64,000 nucleotides of DNA from assembly GCA_023387735.1 (NCBI GenBank), contig JAEWHP010000035.1, positions 396,081 through 460,080 of the forward strand, given 5' to 3'. The translations under genes were made by a program, and so were the position numbers. Below the pieces are notes generated by a model. That model was not told the DNA's origin, made no database searches, and saw only the letters and a program-made list of their open reading frames with translations. Origin of the DNA: Pseudomonadota bacterium. Lineage in GTDB: Bacteria > Pseudomonadota > Alphaproteobacteria > Rhizobiales > Xanthobacteraceae. Below are positions 51,455 through 60,660 of the stretch, piece by piece. The stretch's first letter is position 1. Every line of letters begins with the position of its first letter.

Positions 51455-53146
51455 TCAGGCCGCGCGGACGTTGGTCAGGAACTTGCTGACCTCGGTCTTC
51501 AGTCGGCTAGAGTCGTTCGACAGCATCTGCGCCGCCGACAGCACCTGCGAGGAGGCTGTGCCGGTTTCCGTCGCACCGCGCTGCACGTCGGTGATGTTGG
51601 AGGAGACCTGCTGGGTGCCCTGCGCCGCCTGCTGCACGTTGCGGGCGATCTCCTGGGTAGCCGCACCCTGCTCTTCCACAGCAGCCGCGATCGCCGACGA
51701 GATCTCCGAAAGACGCTCGATGGTCGAAGAGATCTCCTTGATCGCGCCGACCGAGTCGTTGGTCGCCGCCTGGATGCCGGAGATCTGCTGGCCGATCTCG
51801 CCGGTCGCCTTCGCCGTCTGCTCGGCGAGCGCCTTCACCTCGGAGGCAACGACAGCGAAACCGCGGCCGGCTTCACCGGCGCGCGCCGCCTCGATGGTGG
51901 CATTCAGCGCCAGCAAATTGGTCTGGCCGGCGATGGTGTTGATCAGCTCAACGACGTCGCCGATGCGGGAGGCCGCCTTCGAGAGCTCGCTGACGCGCTC
52001 GGTGGTGGCACGCGCCTGGCCGACGGCATCACTCGCCATCCGCGCCGATTCCTGCACCTGACGGCTGATCTCGCCCACAGACGAGGCCATCTCCTCGGTC
52101 GCCGAGGCCACCGACTGCACGTTGGTCGAAGCTTCCTCCGAAGCCCCGGCAACCGTGGTCGCCAGCCGCAGGGAGCGGTCGGCGGTCGAAGTCAGCGTCG
52201 AGGCGGAGGCTTCGAGCTGGGTCGAAGCCGACGACACGGTCTGGACGATCTCGCCGATCATCGATTCGAATTCGTGGGTGATGTTGTCGACACGGCGGCC
52301 GCGCTCGATCTTGGCTTCGGCATCGGCCGCGGCGGCCTCGTCGGCGGCCTTCTTGGCGATCAGCGCTTCCTTGAAGATCTGGAGCACGTCCGCCATGGCG
52401 CCGATCTCGGTCTTCTCGCCGCGGTGCGGGACTTCGGCGGAGAGGTCGCCGCGGCCCAGCGCCTGCATCGGCTGGATGATCGAGTTGATGCCGTTGGAAA
52501 CGTCGCGGACGAGGTAAACGCTGACGGCGATGCCGGCGAGAACGGCGAGGCCGAGGATGATCGCGACCAGCAGGAAGGCGTAATAGAAGGTGTCGACAGC
52601 GTCCGCCGCGGCCTTGTCGCCGCCCTTGGTGTTGAGCTCGATGTCCTTGGTCAGGACCGCATCCGAGGCAAGGCCGATCTTGTTGACCTTCGTGGTGTTC
52701 AGCTCCTGCGCCTCGCGCGGGAGCTTGCCGGCCTCCTTGCGGGACAGTGCGAAAACCTCTTCGGTGCCCTTCTTGTAGTCATCCCAGAGTTGGGACCACT
52801 CGTTGTAGAGCGCCCGCTCCTCAGGGGAGGCAATCATCCCCTCGTAGCTCTTGCGCGCCTTGGCGAGCGACTCGAGCACGGTGGCGGCGGTCTTCTCCGT
52901 TGCGAGCTTGTCGTCGAGGGTCTCGGCCAGCATGTGCTGACGGACCACGTTGCGGTAGGTGACGACGCTGGTGCGCAGATCACCGATCGCGCGCACGCTG
53001 GGCATCCAGTTCGTGGTGATGTCGACGGTGTTGGCGTTGATCGCCCGCATCTTCATGACGTTGAGCAGGCCCATGCCAGACATTGCGACCAGCAGGAACG
53101 CCACGACACTGATGATCTTGGTGCGAATGGAGATAGTGGCGAACAT
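51455..53146 (-). CDS. Methyl-accepting chemotaxis protein
   Basis: A 563-residue chemoreceptor. TM1 about 10-30, a periplasmic four-helix-bundle sensor about 31-185, TM2 about 188-213, HAMP about 214-266, then a long signalling coiled coil. The conserved tip that contacts CheA/CheW lies at about 400-450 (LINTIAGQTNLLALNATIEA, then RAGEAGRGFAVVASEVKALA). There is no C-terminal CheR-binding pentapeptide (it ends KFLTNVRAA). Ligand unknown. No che genes are nearby. It is a single-gene unit with its own terminator. Confidence 0.95.
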   Translation of the reverse strand: MFATISIRTKIISVVAFLLVAMSGMGLLNVMKMRAINANTVDITTNWMPSVRAIGDLRTSVVTYRNVVRQHMLAETLDDKLATEKTAATVLESLAKARKSYEGMIASPEERALYNEWSQLWDDYKKGTEEVFALSRKEAGKLPREAQELNTTKVNKIGLASDAVLTKDIELNTKGGDKAAADAVDTFYYAFLLVAIILGLAVLAGIAVSVYLVRDVSNGINSIIQPMQALGRGDLSAEVPHRGEKTEIGAMADVLQIFKEALIAKKAADEAAAADAEAKIERGRRVDNITHEFESMIGEIVQTVSSASTQLEASASTLTSTADRSLRLATTVAGASEEASTNVQSVASATEEMASSVGEISRQVQESARMASDAVGQARATTERVSELSKAASRIGDVVELINTIAGQTNLLALNATIEAARAGEAGRGFAVVASEVKALAEQTAKATGEIGQQISGIQAATNDSVGAIKEISSTIERLSEISSAIAAAVEEQGAATQEIARNVQQAAQGTQQVSSNITDVQRGATETGTASSQVLSAAQMLSNDSSRLKTEVSKFLTNVRAA

Positions 53147-53312
53147 AGCTCGTCTCTTTGCGTTGGCGCGGTGGCGCGTCCTGAAATCGGGGTCAAACCA
53201 AACGGGGCGGCGCCGATATCCAACAACAATGCGACTGAGCAGTTGTTAACTACGACTCCGTTCGAGTACGGAACGTCAAAGAAGTGAATGAGAAACTAAA
53301 AATGCTCTGCGC

Positions 53313-54602
53313 TCAGCGCATGAGCCTAAGTGCATCGGAGAAAAACTCCGCGCCACCGAAATTGCCCGACTTCAAAGCGAGCAGCATGTCGCCTGCTTCC
53401 GCGCCGACGGTACGCAGCACCGGGACGCCCGCAGCGATCTCCGCGCCGACGAGGAAGCCGGGAATCCTGAGGCGGTCGACGACGGCGCCGGAGGTCTCGC
53501 CGCCCGCCACGATCAAGCGCCGAACGCCTGATTTCACTAGGTTTTCCGCAATGTCGGCCATCGCCTGCTCGATCGCGTGACCGGCCTCGTCGCGGCCGTG
53601 ACGCGCCTGCAAGGCAGCGACGTCATCCGGCGTCGCGCTCGATGCAATCAGCACTGGACCGTCAGCGAGTCGCGGCCTGGCCCAAGCCAGCGCGCGCTCG
53701 GCTTCGCCCTTTCCCGTAATAATACTGTCAGTGTTGAGACGGAGCACCGGCATGACGGATTCCGCCTTGGCAATCTGCTGCAACGTCGCCTGCGAACAGC
53801 TTCCGGCAAGGCACGCCGCCGTTCCGCCGACGGCGGCGCCCGACTCACTGCTCGCCGCCGCGGACTTCACCCTGCCGGTCGACACCAGCGCGCGCGCGAG
53901 GCCGAGACCAATGCCGGAGGCGCCGACCGACAGTCGATGCTCGGCGGCGACGAGGCCGATGGTTTCGAGGTCGCGGTCGAACACGCCGTCGATGATCGCG
54001 GCGCCAGTGCCCTTGCCCGATAATCGAGCAAGGTAAGCCCGGACGGCATCTGCACCGCGCGTCACGGTCGCGAGGTCGACGAGGCCGATTGGCGTCTTGC
54101 TCTGGCGCGCCAGCACGCGCACCAGATTGGAATCGTGCATCGGATTGAGCGGATGATCCTTCAGCGGGCTCTCGTTCAGCGGCACGGCGCCCACGAACAG
54201 ATTGCCCTGATAGACGGTGCGGCCGGTTTCCGGGAAGGCCGGCGTCACCAGCACGACCGCGTCGCCGCAGTCGGCGCGCAGCGCGTCCATCACCGGGCCG
54301 ATATTGCCGGCATCGGTGGAATCGAAGGTCGAGCAGATCTTGAACAGCACGTGGTTCGCGCCGCGACCGCGCAGCCATTTTTCCGCCGCGCGCGAACGCG
54401 CTACGGCAAGGCCCTCCTCGATCGAGCGGCTCTTCAGCGACACCACGACGGCGTCGACCTCGGGAAGCGCGAGATCGTCCGCCGGCACGCCGATGGTCTG
54501 CACTGTGCGCAGGCCGGCGCGCGTCAGCGTGTTGGCGAGATCGGAAGCGCCCGTGTAGTCGTCGGCGATGCAGCCAAGAGAAATTTTCGCTGCCAGTGTC
54601 AC
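53313..54602 (-). CDS. otnK: 3-oxo-tetronate kinase
   Basis: A 429-residue four-carbon acid sugar kinase. The N-terminal domain opens with LGCIADDYTGASDLANTLTR, contains HVLFKICSTFDSTDAGNIGP and VVLVTPAFPETGRTVYQGNL; the C-terminal nucleotide-binding part has RRLIVAGGETSGAVVDRL and GAEIAAGVPVLRT. It phosphorylates 3-oxo-tetronate at C4. The start is GTG at 54602, overlapping the otnI stop as GTGA (4 bp), so translation is coupled. With otnI, ltnD and otnC it completes a known L-threonate route to DHAP. Confidence 0.92.
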   Translation of the reverse strand: MTLAAKISLGCIADDYTGASDLANTLTRAGLRTVQTIGVPADDLALPEVDAVVVSLKSRSIEEGLAVARSRAAEKWLRGRGANHVLFKICSTFDSTDAGNIGPVMDALRADCGDAVVLVTPAFPETGRTVYQGNLFVGAVPLNESPLKDHPLNPMHDSNLVRVLARQSKTPIGLVDLATVTRGADAVRAYLARLSGKGTGAAIIDGVFDRDLETIGLVAAEHRLSVGASGIGLGLARALVSTGRVKSAAASSESGAAVGGTAACLAGSCSQATLQQIAKAESVMPVLRLNTDSIITGKGEAERALAWARPRLADGPVLIASSATPDDVAALQARHGRDEAGHAIEQAMADIAENLVKSGVRRLIVAGGETSGAVVDRLRIPGFLVGAEIAAGVPVLRTVGAEAGDMLLALKSGNFGGAEFFSDALRLMR

Positions 54603-55381
54603 GGCTTCACTCCCGCGTAAGGCTTGAACCAGGCGAGGCCATCGGTGGTCTTGCCGCGCGGATTGTATTCGCAGCCGACGAAGCCGGCATAGCCGAGCCG
54701 GTCGAGCTCGGCGAACAGGAACGGATAGTTCAGCTCCTCGCCATCGGGCTCGTTGCGCGACGGAATGCTGGCGATCTGGATGTGGCCGATGATCGGCATC
54801 ATCTCGCGCAGCCGCATCGTCACGTCGCCATGGATGATCTGGCAGTGATAGATGTCGAACTGGAGTCTCAGGTTCGGCAGCCTCAGCTCCTGGATCAGGT
54901 CGCGTGCGAAGCCGAAATCGTTGAGGAAGTAGCCGGGCACGTTGCGCGCATTGATCGGCTCGATCACCACGTCGATGCCGTGGGGAACGAAGAATTCGGC
55001 GGCCCAGGCCACCGACTTATAGAAGGCCTCGATCGCGACGCGCTCGCCGCGATTGGCGATGCCGGCCATCAGGTGCAGCCGCTTGACGCCGGTCGCCTTG
55101 GCATAAGGCAGCGCCGTCTCGAGGCTCGCCTTGAGATCGGCAAAGCGCGCCGGCAGCGCCGCAAAACCCTTCTCGCCGGCGTTCCAGTCGCCCGGCGACA
55201 GGTTGAACAGTGCCTGCGTCAAGCCATTGCGCTTGAGCCGCTCGCCGATAGCTTCGGCCGGATGCTCGTAGGGAAAGAGGAACTCGACCGCAGTGAAGCC
55301 CGCCTGCGCGGCAGCATCGAAGCGGTCGAGGAACGGTACCTCGGTGAACATCATCGAGAGGTTGGCGGCGAAACGGGGCAT
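54599..55381 (-). CDS. otnI: 2-oxo-tetronate isomerase
   Basis: A 260-residue TIM-barrel protein of the hydroxypyruvate-isomerase-like family: MPRFAANLSMMFTEVPFLDR, FLFPYEHPAEAIGERLKRNG, DVVIEPINARNVPGYFLND and FVGCEYNPRGKT. Glu in VIEPIN and Glu in GCEYNP are the usual catalytic metal-site residues. It converts 2-oxo-tetronate to 3-oxo-tetronate. The ATG at 55381 has AGAGGA upstream. It overlaps otnK by 4 bp and lies 14 bp after ltnD. Confidence 0.9.
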   Translation of the reverse strand: MPRFAANLSMMFTEVPFLDRFDAAAQAGFTAVEFLFPYEHPAEAIGERLKRNGLTQALFNLSPGDWNAGEKGFAALPARFADLKASLETALPYAKATGVKRLHLMAGIANRGERVAIEAFYKSVAWAAEFFVPHGIDVVIEPINARNVPGYFLNDFGFARDLIQELRLPNLRLQFDIYHCQIIHGDVTMRLREMMPIIGHIQIASIPSRNEPDGEELNYPFLFAELDRLGYAGFVGCEYNPRGKTTDGLAWFKPYAGVKP

Positions 55382-55395
55382 TGGAATCCTCTTGT

Positions 55396-56313
55396 CTATT
55401 TGGCGCCGGGAAGCTTCACGCCGGTGACCTGCGCATACATCCGCGCCACCGAGGCATCATCGTCGCGCCCCATGCCGGCTGCGGCCGTCATCAGGAACAT
55501 CTGAAGCGCGGCGGCCGACACCGGCACCGGAAATCTGGCGCTGCGCGCCATGTCCTGGATGATGCCGAGATCCTTGACGAAAATCTCGACCGCGCTGCGC
55601 GGCGTGTAATCGCCGTCGAGCACGTGCGGCATGCGGTTTTCGAACATCCAGGAATTGCCGGCGGAGGCCGTGATCACCTCATAAACCTTGCGGATGTCGA
55701 GGCCTTGCCTGGCCGCGAACGCCATGGCTTCGCTGGCAGCAGCAATGTGCACGCCGGCAAGCAACTGGTTGATCATCTTGAAGGCGGCGCCCTGCCCTGC
55801 GGCGTCGCCAAGCTCGTAGAGTTTTGCGGCCATGGCATCGAGCGCCGGACGCGCCTTTGCAAAGGCAGCCTGGCTACCTGAGGCGAGAATGGTCAATTCG
55901 CCCTGCGCGGCGCGCTGCGCTCCGCCGGAAATCGGCGCATCCAGGTAGTGCCGACCAGTCGCCTCCAACTGCTTTGCGAGGCGGCGCGCCACGTCCGGGT
56001 CCATGGTGGCGGAGGATATGAAGACGCTCTCCTTAGGCAAAGTCTCGGCGGCGCCATCCTTGCCGAACAGGATTGTCTCGGTCTGCGCAGCATTGACGAC
56101 GACGCTGACGACAATGTCGGCGCCCTTGGCTGCTTCGGCCGGCGTCTTGGCACCCGCGCCGCCGTCCGTCATGAAGCGCGTCACCGCATCGGCCGAAACG
56201 TCGCAGCCTGTCACGGCATGGCCGGCGCGCTTCAGCGAGGTCGCCATGCCAAACCCCATCGAGCCAAGCCCGATGACGGCGACGCGCTGACTTTGTGACG
56301 TGGAGGCGGACAT
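55396..56313 (-). CDS. ltnD: L-threonate dehydrogenase (beta-hydroxyacid dehydrogenase family)
   Basis: A 305-residue 3-hydroxyisobutyrate-dehydrogenase-like enzyme. Cofactor motif GLGSMG (15-20), substrate motif DAPISGGAQRAAQG, and catalytic Lys179 in GAAFKMINQLLAG. Starts at the ATG at 56313 with AAGGGTC upstream; the longer open frame lacks family similarity. Together with OtnI and OtnK it fits LtnD, which oxidises L-threonate to 2-oxo-tetronate. It is first in the minus-strand operon and divergent from otnC across about 90 bp. Confidence 0.88.
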   Translation of the reverse strand: MSASTSQSQRVAVIGLGSMGFGMATSLKRAGHAVTGCDVSADAVTRFMTDGGAGAKTPAEAAKGADIVVSVVVNAAQTETILFGKDGAAETLPKESVFISSATMDPDVARRLAKQLEATGRHYLDAPISGGAQRAAQGELTILASGSQAAFAKARPALDAMAAKLYELGDAAGQGAAFKMINQLLAGVHIAAASEAMAFAARQGLDIRKVYEVITASAGNSWMFENRMPHVLDGDYTPRSAVEIFVKDLGIIQDMARSARFPVPVSAAALQMFLMTAAAGMGRDDDASVARMYAQVTGVKLPGAK

Positions 56314-56403
56314 GCGACTGACCCTTGCGAACGTTTCCCGGACGGCCGCCCTTGGTGGCAGCTTGATCAACCGAATAACACGGCTTGGCCGCGCTGCCAA
56401 AGC

Positions 56404-57093
56404 ATGAGACAAGCAGGCATGACGGCCATGAGCAACGAGACGCGGCTGCGTGAGGATATCTGCCGCTTCGGACGGTCCCTGTTCGAGCGCGGGCTGACGC
56501 CGGGATCCTCCGGCAATATCAGCGTCAGACTGGATGGCGGCGGCTGGCTGGTGACGCCGACCAATGCCTCGCTCGGCTTCCTCGACCCGGCGCGGCTATC
56601 GCGGCTGGATGAGCAAGGTCGGCTGGTTTCGGGCGATGCGCCGACCAAGGAAGTTCCGCTGCACACCGCGCTCTACGACACCCGCGGGAGCGCGCGCGCC
56701 ATCGTGCATTTGCACTCCACCCATTCGGTCGCGCTCTCGATGCTGCCCGAGATCGACCCGCGCGCCGCGCTGCCACCGATGACAGCCTATTATTTGATGA
56801 AATGCGGCGCCACCGCGCTCGTACCGTACTACCGGCCGGGCGATCCCGCTGTGGCCGATGCGATCAGGGGATTGGCGGGGAGATATTCGTCCGTGCTGCT
56901 CGCCAATCACGGCCCGGTGGTCGCCGGCGACACGCTGGAAGCGGCGGTGTTCGCAACGGAGGAGCTGGAGGAGACGGCGAAGCTCTATTTGCTGCTGCGG
57001 GGGATGAACCCGCGGCATCTGTCGCCGGAGCAGGTGAAGGACCTGGTGAAGGTCTTCGGGGTGACGCTGCCGGAGCATGGGCACGAGCATTAG
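56404..57093 (+). CDS. otnC: 3-oxo-tetronate 4-phosphate decarboxylase (class II aldolase family)
   Basis: A protein of about 229 residues in the class II aldolase/adducin family: GSSGNISVRL, APTKEVPLHTALYDTR, IVHLHSTHSVALS with zinc His residues, and VLLANHGPVVAGD with the third His. It decarboxylates 3-oxo-tetronate 4-phosphate to DHAP and CO2, the last step of the OtnK route. Three in-frame ATGs (56404, 56419, 56428) are possible starts and none has a strong Shine-Dalgarno. It is divergent from ltnD, so the four pathway genes probably share one regulated promoter region. Confidence 0.9.
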   Translation: MRQAGMTAMSNETRLREDICRFGRSLFERGLTPGSSGNISVRLDGGGWLVTPTNASLGFLDPARLSRLDEQGRLVSGDAPTKEVPLHTALYDTRGSARAIVHLHSTHSVALSMLPEIDPRAALPPMTAYYLMKCGATALVPYYRPGDPAVADAIRGLAGRYSSVLLANHGPVVAGDTLEAAVFATEELEETAKLYLLLRGMNPRHLSPEQVKDLVKVFGVTLPEHGHEH

Positions 57094-57131
57094 CACCAGG
57101 CGGTCACGAGCAAGATACCGCGCCTCAATCC

Positions 57132-57249
57132 CGTCATTGCGAGCGCAGCGAAGCAATCCAGAAATCTCAACGCGGAAAGTTTCTGGATTGCTTCGTCGCT
57201 TCAGCGCAAAATTGCTACGCAATTTTGTCGCGAGCTCCTCGCAATGACG
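57132..57249. repeat. Intergenic inverted repeat, family G (CGTCATTGCGAGCGCAGCGAAGCAATCCAG)
   Basis: CGTCATTGCGAGC and GCTCCTCGCAATGACG form the outer arms; AAGCAATCCAGAAA and TTTCTGGATTGCTT the next pair; AAAATTGCTACGCAATTTT is an inner palindrome. It lies between the convergent otnC and DUF1445 genes. Confidence 0.8.
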
Positions 57250-57299
57250 GTGAAATCTATAGCCCGAGATAAACCCGAAGAAACAGCAAACGCTGCCTA

Positions 57300-58115
57300 C
57301 TAGATCACGGCCATGTTCCTGTTCTTCAGATCCGTCACCAGCATCAGGCCGGGCGAATGCGTGATCGCGAACGGCAACTTGGCGGCGTTGATCACCGATT
57401 GCGGGGTGACGCCGCAGGCCCAGAATACCGGAATCTCATCATCGGCGACGGGTACGGGATCGCCGTAGTCCGGCTTGGCGATGTCCTTAATACCGATCAG
57501 ATGCGGATGGCCGAGATGCACGGGCGCACCGTGCACGGCCGGATAGCGCGAAGTGATCTGCACAGCGCGGATCGCATCTGCCGGCTTGAATGGGCGCATC
57601 GAGACCACCATGGGGCCGGCGAACGGGCCGGATTCGCCGCAGGCGATATTGGTGCGGTACATCGGCACGCGTACATTTTGCTCGATGTGGCGGATCGGCA
57701 TGCCCTCGTCGAGCAGTGCCTCTTCGAACGAGAAGGAGCAGCCGAGCACGAAAGTCACGAGATCGTCGCGCCAGTGTTTCGTCACGTCAGTCGGCTCGTC
57801 GACCACCTCGCCGTCGCGCCAGACGCGGTAGCGCGGCACGTCGGTGCGGATATCGAGATCGGCGCCGAGCGCCGGGATATGCGGACTGCCGACATCGGAC
57901 ATGCCAATGATCGGACACGGCTTGGGATTGAGCTGGCAGAAGCGGTGAAAAGCGCTGGCGTATTCCGCCGGCAGGATCGCGAGATTGCCTTGGACAAACC
58001 CGGGCGCGACACCGGCGGTAGGGGCGACCAGCCCTTTGCGGTAGGCGAGCCGGGCCTTGAGGCTCGGGAGGGTGTCGGGCGTTTCAGTTTGCTGCGCTGC
58101 CACCAAAACAGTCAT
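57300..58115 (-). CDS. Putative hydro-lyase (DUF1445 / D-glutamate cyclase-like family)
   Basis: A 271-residue protein of the UPF0317/DUF1445 family: GVAPGFVQGNLAILP, CPIIGMSDVGSPHIP, LVTFVLGCSFSFEEALLDEG, MVVSMRPF and VFWACGVTPQS are the family blocks. Members are annotated as hydro-lyases, and some relatives open or close lactams such as D-glutamate cyclase. The ATG at 58115 has AGGCAGG upstream. Its position between tetronate genes and hydroxy-acid dehydrogenases suggests action on a hydroxy or amino acid, but the substrate is unknown. Confidence 0.85.
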   Translation of the reverse strand: MTVLVAAQQTETPDTLPSLKARLAYRKGLVAPTAGVAPGFVQGNLAILPAEYASAFHRFCQLNPKPCPIIGMSDVGSPHIPALGADLDIRTDVPRYRVWRDGEVVDEPTDVTKHWRDDLVTFVLGCSFSFEEALLDEGMPIRHIEQNVRVPMYRTNIACGESGPFAGPMVVSMRPFKPADAIRAVQITSRYPAVHGAPVHLGHPHLIGIKDIAKPDYGDPVPVADDEIPVFWACGVTPQSVINAAKLPFAITHSPGLMLVTDLKNRNMAVI

Positions 58116-58197
58116 TTGATCGACCTGCCTATAAACTTGACGACGACAGCCAACACCAAGAGTGCCATAAAGTCTAATCTTCCTTATCAATCGATCT

Positions 58198-58216
58198 CGA
58201 TAAATATATTTTATCG
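58198..58216. promoter_or_regulatory. AT-rich inverted repeat, candidate operator
   Basis: CGATAAATATATTTTATCG has perfect 7-bp arms (CGATAAA/TTTATCG) around TATAT, extended by partial GATC symmetry outside. It lies 83 bp upstream of the DUF1445 start. It stands out as AT-rich in GC-rich DNA and is a good regulator-binding candidate. Confidence 0.5.
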
Positions 58217-58384
58217 ATCGGGAAAATCCTTCCAATGCCGGACTTCTCCACCGACGGGCGCCTCACCCGAGGTCGTGGCGGTGGAGCGCGTCGCCGAGCT
58301 TGCACGAGAGGTTGCGCAGAGCAGCCTCGCGGTTGACGCGCCCGCGCTGGCGCGTCATTGAAACAGATGCCGGACAACCTTCGA

Positions 58385-58451
58385 CGTCACTCCGGGGCGA
58401 TGCAACGGGACCGCGCGAAGCGCGGCCCGGCAGCACCGCCCCCGGAATGAC
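58385..58451. repeat. Degenerate family A inverted repeat
   Basis: CGTCACTCCGGGGCGATGC begins and CCCCCGGAATGACA ends the element, with a CCGCGCGAAGCGCGG unit inside. It lies just upstream of the M20 gene. Confidence 0.65.
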
Positions 58452-58471
58452 AGCGACACTGGAACGAACGC

Positions 58472-59722
58472 ATGAGCGGAGCCGCCACTAACCTGCAAAT
58501 CGATTCCGCCCGCCTGTGGGGCTCCATCCACGAGACCGCGCAGTTCGGTGCGACGCAGAAAGGCGGCGTGCGGCGGCTGACGCTGAGCACCGAAGACAAG
58601 CAGGTGCGCGACTGGTTCCGGAAGGCGTGCGAAGACGCCGGCCTCGAAGTGCATGTCGATGCGCTCGGCTCGATGTTCGGCCTGCGCAAGGGCCGCGACA
58701 TGTCGAAGCCGCCCGTCGGCATCGGCTCGCATCTCGACACCCAGCCGACCGGCGGCAAGTATGACGGCATTTTGGGGACGCTCGGCGCGCTAGAAGTGAT
58801 CCGCACGCTGAACGACGCCGGCATCGAAACCGAGGCGCCGATCTGCGTCATCAACTGGACCAACGAGGAAGGCTCGCGCTTCGCCCCCGCGATGATGGCC
58901 TCGGCTGCGTATGTTCGAGATTTCACAACCGACGACATTCTGTCGCGCAAGGACGCCGAGGGCATCACCGTCGGCCAGGCGCTCGACAGCATCGGCTATC
59001 GCGGCGACAGACCTGTCGGCTTCCAGAAGCTCGGCTGCTTCGTCGAGCTTCACATCGAGCAGGGTCCGATCCTGGAAGCCGAGGGCAAGACGATCGGCGT
59101 GGTCGATTCCGGCCAGGGCGTGCTCTGGTACGACGGCAAGATCTCCGGCTTCGAGAGCCATGCCGGATCGACGCCGATGCCGCTCCGGCGTGATGCGCTC
59201 GCAACGCTGTCAGAGATCGTGCTGGCGATGGAAGCCATTGCGAAGAAGCACGGGCCGAAGGCGGTCGGCACCATCGGCGAGGCCGTGATCGCAAATCCCT
59301 CGCGCAACGTCATTCCCGGCGAGATCGCCTTCACCGTGGATTGCCGCAGTGCGGATGGCGCAATCATGGATGCGCTCGATCGCGACTTGCGCGCCGCAAT
59401 CGCCGAAATCGCCGCCCGCCGCAAGGTCGAGGTCAAGATCGATCTGGTCTGGCGCAAGCCGCCAACGCACTTTGATCCGAAGCTCATTGCCGCGGTCGAG
59501 AACGCGGCGAAGACGCTCGGCTATTCCAGCCGGCGCATCACCTCCGGCGCCGGCCACGACGCCTGCAATCTCAACACCGTCATGCCGGCGGCAATGGTGT
59601 TCGTGCCCTGCAAGGACGGCATCAGCCACAACGAGCTGGAGGACGCCACGCAGCCCGACTGCGCCGCAGGCACCAACGTTCTGCTGCATACCGTGCTGGC
59701 GATCGCCGGCGTCGCATCCTGA
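58472..59722 (+). CDS. M20 family Zn-dependent amidohydrolase (carbamoyl amino acid/allantoate hydrolase type)
   Basis: A 416-residue dinuclear metallohydrolase of the HyuC/AllC group. Metal ligands are His87 in GIGSHLDTQ, Asp98 in GGKYDGILG, Glu132/Glu133 in NWTNEEGSRF, His194 in ELHIEQGP and a C-terminal His in DGISHNELED. The dimerisation lid domain carries FESHAGSTPMPLRRDALA. Substrates of the group are N-carbamoyl amino acids, allantoate and ureido acids. It heads a plus-strand run with two hydroxyacid dehydrogenases, which suggests that the product is processed by them. No hydantoinase or allantoinase is present. Confidence 0.87.
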   Translation: MSGAATNLQIDSARLWGSIHETAQFGATQKGGVRRLTLSTEDKQVRDWFRKACEDAGLEVHVDALGSMFGLRKGRDMSKPPVGIGSHLDTQPTGGKYDGILGTLGALEVIRTLNDAGIETEAPICVINWTNEEGSRFAPAMMASAAYVRDFTTDDILSRKDAEGITVGQALDSIGYRGDRPVGFQKLGCFVELHIEQGPILEAEGKTIGVVDSGQGVLWYDGKISGFESHAGSTPMPLRRDALATLSEIVLAMEAIAKKHGPKAVGTIGEAVIANPSRNVIPGEIAFTVDCRSADGAIMDALDRDLRAAIAEIAARRKVEVKIDLVWRKPPTHFDPKLIAAVENAAKTLGYSSRRITSGAGHDACNLNTVMPAAMVFVPCKDGISHNELEDATQPDCAAGTNVLLHTVLAIAGVAS

Positions 59723-59737
59723 TTGGAGAATAGCGCC

Positions 59738-60649
59738 ATGCGCGGAGTTTTCGTCGACGCCAATGAAGCCTTGGCCGTGATCATGGAGCGGCTGGAGAAG
59801 CCCGGTGATCCCAAGGTGGGGATTCACAGGGATCCCGACATCAAGCCGGAGCAATATCCTGAAATCCTCGACGGCGCCGAGATCGCGATCGTCGATCACA
59901 CCGCATTGCCGACCGAGGTTGCTAAGAAGTGCGCAGGCCTCAAGCACGTGGTGTTTCTCGGCACCGGCGCGCGCAGCTATATGAATCCGGAGGAGCTCGC
60001 TGAGCTCGGTATCTCCGTGCACCTGATCAAGGGCTATGGCGACACCGCCGTCGCGGAAGCCGCGATCGCGCTGATGTGGTCGTCGGCCCGCGTCATTGCC
60101 ATGATGGATCGCGAGATGCGCGGCGGCAACTGGCTGCGCGAGGACAGCATGCAGCTCACCGGCAAGACGCTCGGCCTGGTCGGCTTCGGCGGCATCGCCG
60201 CCGAAGTCGCGCGTATCGCGTCCGGCAGCGGCATGAAGGTGATCGCCTGGAACCGATCGCCGAAGAGCCATCCGGGCGTGGAGTTCACCGACCTCGACAC
60301 GCTGCTGGCGAGAGCCGACGTGGTGTCGCTGCACCTGCTGCTCAACGACGAGACCCGCGGCATGATCACGCGCGGCAAGATCGCGAAAATGAAGCCTGGC
60401 GTCATCCTGATCAACACCGCTCGCGGCGCCATCGTCGACGAACAAGCCATGATCGACGCGCTCAAGTCCGGCCACATCCGCCATGCGGGCCTCGACGTCT
60501 TCAACGTCGAGCCGCTGCCGGCCGACCATCCGTTGACGAAACTGCCGAATGTGACGCTGTCGGCGCACTCCGCCTTCCGTACGCCGGAGGCCAGCGAGAA
60601 CCTCATTCATGCGGCTTGGGAGCACTGCCGCAGAATAGCGAAAGGATAA
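59738..60649 (+). CDS. D-2-hydroxyacid dehydrogenase, NAD(P)-binding
   Basis: A 303-residue member of the D-isomer specific 2-hydroxyacid dehydrogenase family. Cofactor loop GFGGIA (149-154). Catalytic residues are Arg229 in INTARGAIVDE, Glu258 in DVFNVEPL and His277 in SAHSAFRTPE. The ATG at 59738 has TTGGAGAA upstream, 15 bp after the M20 gene. It interconverts a 2-oxo acid and a D-2-hydroxy acid. Beside an Ldh-family dehydrogenase in the same operon, it could allow stereo-inversion of a hydroxy acid through the oxo acid. Confidence 0.88.
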   Translation: MRGVFVDANEALAVIMERLEKPGDPKVGIHRDPDIKPEQYPEILDGAEIAIVDHTALPTEVAKKCAGLKHVVFLGTGARSYMNPEELAELGISVHLIKGYGDTAVAEAAIALMWSSARVIAMMDREMRGGNWLREDSMQLTGKTLGLVGFGGIAAEVARIASGSGMKVIAWNRSPKSHPGVEFTDLDTLLARADVVSLHLLLNDETRGMITRGKIAKMKPGVILINTARGAIVDEQAMIDALKSGHIRHAGLDVFNVEPLPADHPLTKLPNVTLSAHSAFRTPEASENLIHAAWEHCRRIAKG

Positions 60650-60660
60650 GAACAACAACA

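Larger units (their letters stand above)
58116..58471. other. 356-bp intergenic region with AT-rich inverted repeat and family A element
   Basis: It separates the divergent DUF1445 and M20 genes. It holds an AT-rich operator-like inverted repeat (58198-58216), about 145 bp of GC-rich sequence in which one frame reads VERVAELAREVAQSSLAVD without a plausible start (possible gene relic, not assigned), and a family A element at 58385-58451. Confidence 0.55.

Noticed and set aside
58217..58384. Short frame reading VERVAELAREVAQSSLAVD upstream of the M20 gene
   Set aside because: No start codon with a ribosome site and no recognisable family. At most a gene relic, so not listed as a gene.
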